Assembly: GCA_037139095.1 (NCBI GenBank)
Contig: JBAXHD010000034.1
Location: forward strand, 1-29,187
Source: WLMZ01 sp037139095
Lineage (GTDB): Bacteria; Actinomycetota; Acidimicrobiia; Acidimicrobiales; Ilumatobacteraceae
Reading direction: 5' to 3'
Length of the DNA stretch: 29,187 nt
The notes under the pieces were generated by a model that was given only the letters and a program-made list of their open reading frames with translations, was not told the origin of the DNA and made no database searches. Below are positions 15,440-21,790 of this stretch, piece by piece; position 1 is the stretch's first letter, and each line of letters starts with the position of its first letter. The position numbers and the translations under genes were made by a program.

Positions 15440-16357
15440 CTACTTTCGCCCACTGGTAATACCGCAGACAACCTTGCGATAGAGGCATGTCTTGATCTCG
15501 GCGACGAGCTTGTCTTGCACCCATCCATTGAAGAAGTCGGCGTGGCCGGTGAGCATCGAACCACTCGATAGCGACAGGCCAGCAGGGTCACCACTGAACC
15601 CATAGTCGACCGAAAACTGCAACTGCGCCACTGACACCGGATGCGAAGCGGGGCAGGCACCGCTAGTGCTATAAGCCATGTGCGATCGATGGTCATCGCT
15701 GTCGAGGTGCACGCCGTCCCAGCAATCGGGGAACGTGACCATCATCCGCAATGGCCGATGCTCGGGACACGTAGGGGGCAGCACCTCGCGGCGAATCGCT
15801 GTTCCGCAGGTGAACGCAACCACGGCAGTGTTTTGAGGTCGCTCGGCACCGCCGTCGCCAGCCACCACCTTGAGGCCGGGCGGGTAAGGCTGCACAGCAG
15901 TTGGATCAACGCCCTCGCCTGGCCGGTAATAGGCAACGCTCTTGATCGGTGTGATCATCGTGTCGCCCTGCATCAGCGCAGGCACCCAGTACGCGGCGGT
16001 GTCGGCGGGTTGATCGCAGTTCGTCGTGCCAGCGAGCAACGACTTGTATGTGCTCGCCGAATTTGTGCCGTTGTTACCGAAGAACATATGTAGGTGCGAG
16101 GCACCCGAAGCATTGGGGAACACGATCGGATCGTCGTACGCCGTGTGACTCAACGGACACTCGACTAAGAACTGCGGCACGCGCCCTTGAGGGCCTGCGA
16201 CCGGCTTGTCGGGAGCGCCCGCTAGTGAGTGATCCGCCGCACCGGCGGAATCGGAAACGGTTGTGCTGGCGCCGTTGCCCGCACGGGTGCAGGCAACGAC
16301 GCTCAACGACAACAACACAGCGATGGCCAATCGGCCACCGCGCACTACGGAAATCAC
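15440..16357 (-). CDS. DUF1996 domain-containing lipoprotein
   Basis: A 305-residue exported protein with the lipobox SVVAC (Cys23) and a short linker. The DUF1996 domain begins near residue 62 and shows its hallmarks: ASHLHMFFGN, AAYWVPALM, SVAYYRPGEG, MMVTFPDCWDG, LDSDDHRSHMAYS, CPASHPVSVAQLQFSVDY and a HADFFNGW motif near the end. The many His, Asp and Trp residues suggest metal or polymer binding, but the family has no settled function; in fungi it often accompanies carbohydrate-binding WSC domains. The start is GTG at 16355-16357, overlapping the beta-helix gene stop (GTGA), so the two are coupled. Confidence 0.88.
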   Translation of the reverse strand: MISVVRGGRLAIAVLLSLSVVACTRAGNGASTTVSDSAGAADHSLAGAPDKPVAGPQGRVPQFLVECPLSHTAYDDPIVFPNASGASHLHMFFGNNGTNSASTYKSLLAGTTNCDQPADTAAYWVPALMQGDTMITPIKSVAYYRPGEGVDPTAVQPYPPGLKVVAGDGGAERPQNTAVVAFTCGTAIRREVLPPTCPEHRPLRMMVTFPDCWDGVHLDSDDHRSHMAYSTSGACPASHPVSVAQLQFSVDYGFSGDPAGLSLSSGSMLTGHADFFNGWVQDKLVAEIKTCLYRKVVCGITSGRK

Positions 16358-17775
16358 GGTGCTGGTTTTGCGGGCACCTTGATCGCCGCTACGTCAATCT
16401 TTTCTGGAACATCGGTTGCCGGACGTGCTGGCGCGGTAGCCGCATCGGGCATGTTCTTCTGACTTGGTGGCTCAGGCGACGATGTCTTGTAGTCCTGCGA
16501 TGGCGGGTGCTTGTCGGCCAACCACGTGATCACGTTGAGCGTGCCCTTGGTCCAGTCGCCACCGTTGCCCGCAGCATCGCATGGCCCAAGCTTTTCAAGG
16601 TCGAGTGGGGCCGAGGTTTTGAACGTGTTTCCGCTGAAGCAGTTGCCAAGCGTTGATAGATCGATGTCGACAGTGTCGACCGCGATGTCGGCCACGCGGT
16701 TGTTCTCGAGCACGTTGCCAATAACGCGATTGTTGTGTGGACTCCACAGCACTGCTGCAGGCACCAACGATGGATCCGGCGCTGGGTCATTTTGGGTATC
16801 GACGCATGGGCGATTCCATGACTCGGGCTTTGGCTCAGAGTCGTTGGGGTCTTGCTCGAGGTACGGCACCAGTCCGACGCCGGTCTTGTCGTGGTCGAAC
16901 ACAAGGTTGCGTTCGATGTCGTTGTTCACGCCACCGGCCACAAGGATTCCGTTACCCATGGCCAGCAACGACACATCGATTGCCGGTGTGTCGGGTTGGT
17001 TGTTTGAGTACACCGTGTTGCCAACAACTGTGGTGGCACGCTCGGGGTAGCACAGTTCGTAGCTGCCGCTGTTTGGCACAACGCCAGCGCGGTTGAAGCG
17101 GAAGGTGGAGTTGACGATAACCAGGTTGCCACCCGAGTTGGTGCCCGAGTAACCGAGGCCGTTGTACTCGCTAGTGACATCGTTGATCAGCGCCTCACAT
17201 GGGTAGCAACCGCCGATGTAGAAGCCAGCATCGGGGCTACCTGCGCCATAGCTGTGCTCAAGCTGACCCTTGTATGACAAGAACGCGTAGATGCCGTAGT
17301 CGCCGTTGCGGAACGCCGTGAGGTACGAGCCGCGGTAGCCAGTGACTCCGGTCCAGAAGAAGCCGTTCTTGGTGAAGTTGCGAGCGGTGAGGTTTTCGAT
17401 GGCGACGCCGTTGGCGCCGACCACCTTGATGCCGTTGTTCAACTCGAAGTTGCCATCAAGAATCGTGGTGTTGCGATCGATGCCACGGATGGTGAGGTTC
17501 TCAGTAACAACCGTGACGGCCTCTTTATACACACCCGGCTGGATCAGAATGAGATCGCCAGGCTTGGCCTTGTCGACAGCGCCCTGAATAGTGGCGACAT
17601 CGGCCGGAACGTTGATCGTGGCCCCCGCTGTTGGCGTCGCGCTATCGGCTGGCTGCGTTGGCTGCGTCGGGACATCTGAGGCATTTGTGGCGCCTGTAGA
17701 TGTCGTTGAACTCGAGCAACCGGCTGCGAGCGTGAGCAGCGTTGCCGCCGCGAGAAATCGCACCATCTTCGTCAT
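16354..17775 (-). CDS. Right-handed parallel beta-helix (NosD-like) lipoprotein
   Basis: A 473-residue exported lipoprotein with a signal peptide ending in LAAGC (Cys20) and a Ser/Thr/Pro-rich linker to about residue 50. The start of the fold is the typical PADVATIQGAVDKAKPGDLILIQPGVYKEAV motif of Pel/NosD-like beta-helices, followed by many short turns with Asn, such as NGIKVVGANGVAIENLTARNF and NLVFDHDKTGVGL. Such proteins often bind or cleave polysaccharides or, in the NosD case, help copper assembly; no catalytic set is clear here. The C-terminus is Pro/Ala/Lys-rich. I chose the ATG at 17773-17775 for its signal peptide and Shine-Dalgarno (AAGGGGAG); the frame is open 44 codons further but that part looks non-coding. 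It begins 22 nt after the cupredoxin stop. Confidence 0.87.
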   Translation of the reverse strand: MTKMVRFLAAATLLTLAAGCSSSTTSTGATNASDVPTQPTQPADSATPTAGATINVPADVATIQGAVDKAKPGDLILIQPGVYKEAVTVVTENLTIRGIDRNTTILDGNFELNNGIKVVGANGVAIENLTARNFTKNGFFWTGVTGYRGSYLTAFRNGDYGIYAFLSYKGQLEHSYGAGSPDAGFYIGGCYPCEALINDVTSEYNGLGYSGTNSGGNLVIVNSTFRFNRAGVVPNSGSYELCYPERATTVVGNTVYSNNQPDTPAIDVSLLAMGNGILVAGGVNNDIERNLVFDHDKTGVGLVPYLEQDPNDSEPKPESWNRPCVDTQNDPAPDPSLVPAAVLWSPHNNRVIGNVLENNRVADIAVDTVDIDLSTLGNCFSGNTFKTSAPLDLEKLGPCDAAGNGGDWTKGTLNVITWLADKHPPSQDYKTSSPEPPSQKNMPDAATAPARPATDVPEKIDVAAIKVPAKPAP

Positions 17776-17797
17776 GAACTCTCCCCTTGAATATCGA

Positions 17798-18223
17798 TTA
17801 CTGAGACACCGTAATGGTTCCGACCATGCCGACCTTGCTTGTTCCGTGGATCGAGCAATAGAAGGGATACACGCCGGGCTTGCTGAACACGTAGCTATAC
17901 GATTCACCGGGCTTGAGACCGTTCACGTCGGTGCCCCACTCGATGCCAGTCTTGGGCAGAACGTTGTGGTCGTTCTTGCCTTTGTTCGTAAACGTGACCT
18001 CGTCGCCGACCTTGGCCGCTATGGCTTTGGGGCGGAAGTTGTTGTCGATAACTGTGATCCGCACCACCACGCCGGTCTTCACAACGTCGGGGGCATTGGT
18101 TACCGCAACGGGTGGCTGAGAAGGCACGGGGGCATCGCTCGGATCTGGTGCACACCCAGTGGCGGCAATGACCACCACGGTTGCGGACACTGCGAGACGG
18201 ATGCGCTTGCTGAGGTTGGTCAT
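17798..18223 (-). CDS. Cupredoxin domain lipoprotein (plastocyanin/azurin-like)
   Basis: A 141-residue exported blue-copper-type protein. The lipoprotein signal ends in AATGC (Cys24), and a Pro/Ala-rich linker runs to about residue 48. The cupredoxin fold follows (VVVRITVIDNNFRPKAIAAKVGDEVTFTNKG). All four type 1 copper ligands are in place: H86 (NDHNV), C123 and H126 (FYCSIHG) and M133 (KVGM). It is probably an electron carrier or copper-binding protein on the outer face of the membrane. It is the first of three lipoprotein genes and is divergent from the DedA-like gene. The ATG has only a weak Shine-Dalgarno (GAAGAC), and TAATCT about 40 nt upstream may be its -10 box. Confidence 0.92.
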   Translation of the reverse strand: MTNLSKRIRLAVSATVVVIAATGCAPDPSDAPVPSQPPVAVTNAPDVVKTGVVVRITVIDNNFRPKAIAAKVGDEVTFTNKGKNDHNVLPKTGIEWGTDVNGLKPGESYSYVFSKPGVYPFYCSIHGTSKVGMVGTITVSQ

Positions 18224-18290
18224 AGAGCTGTCTTCTGTGAAGGGGGCGAACGCAGATTAGGACACACAGCATGTGAGCCAACAAGTCCGA

Positions 18291-18296
18291 TAGGGT
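18291..18296 (+). promoter_or_regulatory. Putative -10 box for a leaderless DedA-like gene transcript
   Basis: TAGGGT is followed by 9 nt and the GTG start of the DedA-like gene, with no Shine-Dalgarno between. The -35 region is not recognisable, so this is weaker than the tetR case. Confidence 0.3.
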
Positions 18297-18305
18297 CGCC
18301 GCTCT

Positions 18306-18971
18306 GTGGAAGAAATCGCGGGACGAGAGAACGAAAACCTTGGGCGCCGAGACCGCCGACTCGTGCTCTTGCTCTCATCGTTTGCGGCACTGGTTGCCTG
18401 CACCCAAGTGGGCAGCATCATTGCCCCATCGATGGTCAAACACAGCCCCGCGTTGGTGCTCGCGTTGTCATCGCGCATTCGTCACCTGCTTTTCGCAGTA
18501 CCCGCGAACGTGAATCCGGTTGCGTACGCCGTTATTGGATTCTTACGAATCTCAGCCGCCGCATGGCTCTGTTACGCCATTGGCTACTGGTACGGCGACC
18601 GCGGTTTTCGTTGGCTCGAACGTCAGGCCGGCGGCGAGCCACCCGCGACACTTCGTTGGTTGCAGCGCATGGCCAGCAGCGCTGGCGGACCACTGGTGCT
18701 CTTCATGCCCGGCAGCAACATCGTGTGTGCACTCGTTGGCCAGCGCCGAATGCCTGCGCGCCGCTTCGCTTTCTTCGTCTCGATGGGTATCGCATTCAGG
18801 CTGGTCTGGGTCTGGGTTGCAGCCCGCGCCTTCGACACACAACTCAAGCACGCGCTCGACTGGGTCGAGAAGTATCAGTGGTATCTGGTCTCCGCGTTCT
18901 TTGTCGTGTCGATTGTGCAATCGGCACGCCGCGCATCGGCGCCCACTCCCCCGTCTATGCCCAGCGAGTAA
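18306..18971 (+). CDS. DedA/SNARE-associated-like (VTT domain) membrane protein
   Basis: A 221-residue polytopic membrane protein. Motifs resembling the DedA/VTT core are visible: CYAIGYWYGDRGFRWLE, a re-entrant-loop-like stretch PLVLFMPGSNIVCALVGQRRMPARRFAFF and a following FRLVWVWVAA membrane segment. DedA proteins are thought to flip phospholipids or lipid carriers and support membrane potential. The usual acidic/Arg pair is only partly evident, so the subfamily is uncertain. The GTG start is at 18306-18308. It is divergent from the lipoprotein cluster and 20 nt upstream of tpx on the same strand. Confidence 0.75.
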   Translation: MEEIAGRENENLGRRDRRLVLLLSSFAALVACTQVGSIIAPSMVKHSPALVLALSSRIRHLLFAVPANVNPVAYAVIGFLRISAAAWLCYAIGYWYGDRGFRWLERQAGGEPPATLRWLQRMASSAGGPLVLFMPGSNIVCALVGQRRMPARRFAFFVSMGIAFRLVWVWVAARAFDTQLKHALDWVEKYQWYLVSAFFVVSIVQSARRASAPTPPSMPSE

Positions 18972-18991
18972 TTCGCTGCTAATAATTTTGC

Positions 18992-19489
18992 ATGACACAA
19001 ATCACTCTTGGGGGAAACCCCATTCACACCGTCGGAGATCTCCCGGCGGTGGGTTCATCGGCTCCTGACTTCTCGCTCACTGCAGCCAACCTGTCGAGCA
19101 TCTCAAAGGCCGATCTGGCCGGCAAGCGCGTTGTACTGAACATTTTCCCGTCGGTCGACACACCGGTCTGCGCCACCAGCGTTCGCAAGTTCAACGAAGC
19201 CGCTTCGTCGCTCGACAACACCGTGGTGCTATGCGTCAGTGCCGACCTGCCATTTGCCCAGTCACGCTTTTGCGGTGCCGAGGGCCTCAGCAACGTGCAG
19301 ACTGGCTCTACGTTTCGCGATGGCTTCGGAACCGCGTACGGTGTCGAAATTGCCGAGGGCGCGTTCAGCGGTTTGCTGGCCCGTGCAGTTGTCGTGCTCA
19401 ACGAATCAGGCACCGTGGTGCATTCGCAGATGGTTGCCGAGATCGCCCAAGAGCCCGACTACGACGCTGCTATCGCCTCGCTTGGCTAG
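18992..19489 (+). CDS. tpx: Thiol peroxidase Tpx (atypical 2-Cys peroxiredoxin)
   Basis: A 165-residue cytoplasmic peroxidase reducing hydrogen and alkyl peroxides with thioredoxin. The peroxidatic Cys60 is in FPSVDTPVCATSVRKF and the resolving Cys94 in SRFCGAEGL, both family positions. The N-terminal GNPIHTVGDLPAVGSSAPDF motif is typical. Length matches the family. The ATG is 20 nt after the DedA-like gene. An AT-rich stretch, TAATAATTTTGC, directly abuts the ATG and may be a -10 box for a leaderless message; no Shine-Dalgarno is seen. Confidence 0.95.
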   Translation: MTQITLGGNPIHTVGDLPAVGSSAPDFSLTAANLSSISKADLAGKRVVLNIFPSVDTPVCATSVRKFNEAASSLDNTVVLCVSADLPFAQSRFCGAEGLSNVQTGSTFRDGFGTAYGVEIAEGAFSGLLARAVVVLNESGTVVHSQMVAEIAQEPDYDAAIASLG

Positions 19490-19509
19490 TTGGCCGCAAA
19501 CCTGCCACT

Positions 19510-19526
19510 GGCGCTCGCGCAGCGCC
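19510..19526. terminator. Possible bidirectional terminator between tpx and dapB
   Basis: A perfect GGCGCT/AGCGCC stem with a 5-nt loop lies in the 41-nt convergent gap between the tpx and dapB stops. It is short and has no U tract, so the call rests mostly on position. Confidence 0.4.
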
Positions 19527-19530
19527 GCAA

Positions 19531-20313
19531 CTACAGGTCGAGAAATCCGTCGAGTCCGATAGTTACGCCAGGATGCGCGCTCACTCGTTTGCACGCCAAC
19601 AAGACACCCGGCATGTAACTGCTCGCGTCGTAGCTGTCTTGGCGAATCGTGAGGGTCTGACCCTGCGTCCCTAACACCACTTCTTGGTGGGCTTGCGTGC
19701 CGCGAATGCGCAGCGAATGAATACGAATGTCGGCTGGGCCTTTGCCGCCACGAGCACCCGGGTAGACCTCGTGCCGCGTGGGATCAGGAGCCCAATCGGC
19801 CGATGCTGCTGCCATGCGCTTGGCGGTGCTGACCGCAGTGCCCGACGGCGCATCGACCTTGCCAGCGTGATGCATCTCGATGATCTCGGCGCTTTCGAAA
19901 TATGGCGCGGCCATCTCGGCGAAGCGCATCATCAGCACCGCGCTGATTGCAAAGTTCGGGGCGATCAAGCAGTTGCTGCCCGAGAACGCTGCACGAAATT
20001 CGTCGATCTCTGCCTCGGAGAATCCGGTGGTGCCCACCACGGCGTGGATGCCATGAATGGCAAGCCACGGCAGGGTCTTGCGCGCCGCATCGAGCACGGT
20101 GAAGTCAACAACCACTTGCGCGCCAGCATCGGCAATGCTCTTGAGTTCAGATCCAACGATGACTCCGTTGATCGCTTCGCCCACAGCGTTGGGGTCAACA
20201 GCGGCAACAAGCGCAAGATCTGCATCGGCAGCCACAGCAGCGCACACAGCCCGACCCACACGGCCACCGGCTCCAACGACTGCAACTTTGATGGGCATTG
20301 CCTGCTCGCTCAT
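19531..20313 (-). CDS. dapB: 4-hydroxy-tetrahydrodipicolinate reductase
   Basis: A 260-residue NAD(P)H-dependent enzyme of lysine/diaminopimelate synthesis. The Rossmann motif VAVVGAGGRVGRAV is near the N-terminus, VVDFT and GTTGFSEAE follow, and the catalytic EMHHAGKVDAPSGTA motif holds the His pair and Lys. The length is typical. I chose the ATG at 20311-20313, giving MSEQAMPIKVAV: TACGTT ends 7 nt before it with no Shine-Dalgarno, suggesting a leaderless start. A start five codons downstream is possible. It lies between the M16 peptidase and the accessory block, as in other Actinobacteria. Confidence 0.94.
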   Translation of the reverse strand: MSEQAMPIKVAVVGAGGRVGRAVCAAVAADADLALVAAVDPNAVGEAINGVIVGSELKSIADAGAQVVVDFTVLDAARKTLPWLAIHGIHAVVGTTGFSEAEIDEFRAAFSGSNCLIAPNFAISAVLMMRFAEMAAPYFESAEIIEMHHAGKVDAPSGTAVSTAKRMAAASADWAPDPTRHEVYPGARGGKGPADIRIHSLRIRGTQAHQEVVLGTQGQTLTIRQDSYDASSYMPGVLLACKRVSAHPGVTIGLDGFLDL

Positions 20314-20320
20314 GGTGGTG

Positions 20321-20326
20321 AACGTA
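20321..20326 (-). promoter_or_regulatory. Putative -10 box for a leaderless dapB transcript
   Basis: TACGTT is followed by 7 nt and the proposed dapB ATG. No Shine-Dalgarno lies between. A TTGTTC at 19 nt upstream is a weak -35 candidate. Confidence 0.4.
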
Positions 20327-20385
20327 GCAGCGCCCAAGCAGGCAAGAACAATGAGTAACTGTTCGGCGCGCCCGCAGGCCAGCGA

Positions 20386-21591
20386 TTAGCGGCTGGGGAG
20401 GTCAGACGCAGCGATGGGGCCAAGCGCCACAACCGTGAGCGGCTGACTGAGAATGCGCTCGATAACCCTGCGGGTGTCGGCTTGCTGCACGGCTTCCCAT
20501 TTGGCCACTTGGTCGGCCACAGGGCGCACCTGACCGAGTGTGATCAACTGGCCCGCAGTGCGCGACATGCGCGACCCTGTGTCTTCAAGGCCAAGCTCGA
20601 ATGCTCCGGTGAGGTAACCCTTGGCGATATCGAGTTCGTCGTCGGTGATGCCATCTTTGAGCAGCAGATCAAGCTGTTCGTAGATGAGACCCATCACTTC
20701 GGCGGCGTGCACTGGTTGAGTGCCCGCATAGATGGTGAAGGCCCCCGCATCGGCATACGCGGTGGCACCGCTGTACACGCTGTAGGCAAGGCCGCGACGC
20801 TCGCGGATCTCGTCGAACAATCGACTCGAGAGGCCGCCACCGAAAACGTGGTTCACAACATCGAGTGCCTCACGGTCGGCATCGTCGCGCTGCAATGCCT
20901 GCATGCCCAAGATCAGATGAACCTGCTCGGTGTCGTCTTGCACGATCTCGCCCGAGCTTGCCGTAGCAACACCGCTGCGAGCCACCGTGCCATCGCCCGC
21001 AGGCAAGCCCCCAAATGCTGCCTCTACTTGGCGCACTGTTTCGTCGTGATCGAGCGGGCCAGCAATCGCAACCACCGACGAACCAGCGCGGTAATGCGAG
21101 TTGAAGAAGTGGCGCACATCGTTGGGGGTCACTGACTCGACGGTGTCTGGCGAACCCGCAGTTTCGCGGCCAAGCGGATGGTCGGGAAACAGGTGACGCA
21201 TAAATGCGCGATGCGCAACGTCGTCGGGACTGTCGTCGTCCATTGCGAGCTCTTCGAGAATCACCTGGCGCTCGTTGGTGATGTCGTCGTCGCGCAACGC
21301 AGGCGAGGTAACAACTTCGCCAAGCAGGCCGATGCCAAGGGCCTGATGACGGGCGGGAAGACGGCAGTAATACGCCGTGTACTCCTTGGTGGTGAAGGCG
21401 TTGATGTCGCCACCAACGCGGTCAACCGTCTGACTGATCTCGCGGGCCGAACGAGTAGCGGTTCCCTTGAACAAGAGGTGTTCAAGGAAATGGCTCACAC
21501 CAGACAGATGCTCGGGTTCGTCGCGGGCACCCACCCCTACCCAGACGCCAGCAGAGATCGAGAGCGCACCCTTGACCTCTTCGGTGGCCAC
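20386..21591 (-). CDS. M16 family zinc metallopeptidase (PepR/mitochondrial processing peptidase-like)
   Basis: A 401-residue pitrilysin-family peptidase from the first usable start (GTG at 21589-21591). The inverted zinc motif HFLEH is at 34-38, with the third ligand Glu in NERQVILEELAM about 75 residues later. The C-terminal M16 domain (VNHVFGGGLSSRLFDEIRERRGLAYSVYSG) is complete. The first strand expected in this family, ITQLSNGLTVATEE, is encoded in frame upstream to codon 21651, but no ATG, GTG or TTG precedes it before an in-frame TAG; the natural-looking start is ATC at 21649-21651. pnp and dapB neighbours are the standard context. The cytoplasmic substrate is unknown. Confidence 0.92.
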   Translation of the reverse strand: MATEEVKGALSISAGVWVGVGARDEPEHLSGVSHFLEHLLFKGTATRSAREISQTVDRVGGDINAFTTKEYTAYYCRLPARHQALGIGLLGEVVTSPALRDDDITNERQVILEELAMDDDSPDDVAHRAFMRHLFPDHPLGRETAGSPDTVESVTPNDVRHFFNSHYRAGSSVVAIAGPLDHDETVRQVEAAFGGLPAGDGTVARSGVATASSGEIVQDDTEQVHLILGMQALQRDDADREALDVVNHVFGGGLSSRLFDEIRERRGLAYSVYSGATAYADAGAFTIYAGTQPVHAAEVMGLIYEQLDLLLKDGITDDELDIAKGYLTGAFELGLEDTGSRMSRTAGQLITLGQVRPVADQVAKWEAVQQADTRRVIERILSQPLTVVALGPIAASDLPSR

Positions 21592-21657
21592 AGTGAGGCC
21601 GTTGGACAGTTGCGTGATGCGAAGAGCGCTCGCTGCAGATGAATCGCTGATGCAGAG

Positions 21658-21663
21658 ACTCTA
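21658..21663 (-). promoter_or_regulatory. Putative -10 box upstream of the M16 peptidase gene
   Basis: TAGAGT on the minus strand lies 6 nt before the ATC codon that seems to be the original start of the peptidase. The upstream pnp terminator implies that a promoter is needed here. Confidence 0.35.
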
Positions 21664-21703
21664 GGGGCGGCTCCACGAATCGCCGACCTTGGCAATGAAT
21701 GAC

Positions 21704-21745
21704 AATGGCCGTTGGTCACGCCCTGCGGCGTGACCAACGGCCATT
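21704..21745 (-). terminator. Long perfect hairpin terminator after pnp
   Basis: A perfect 19-bp stem (arms 21704-21722 and 21727-21745) closes a 4-nt loop 45 nt after the pnp stop. No U tract follows on the minus strand, as is common for actinobacterial terminators. It separates pnp from the M16 peptidase gene. Confidence 0.8.
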
Positions 21746-21790
21746 GAGTGAATCAAACTCGGCGCGAAGCCGAGCGCAGTTCAGTGTGAA

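Noticed and set aside
15430..15449. GCGAAA/TTTCGC stem at the DUF1996 stop codon as a terminator
   Set aside because: Only six base pairs, overlaps the stop codon and has no U tract; too weak to call.
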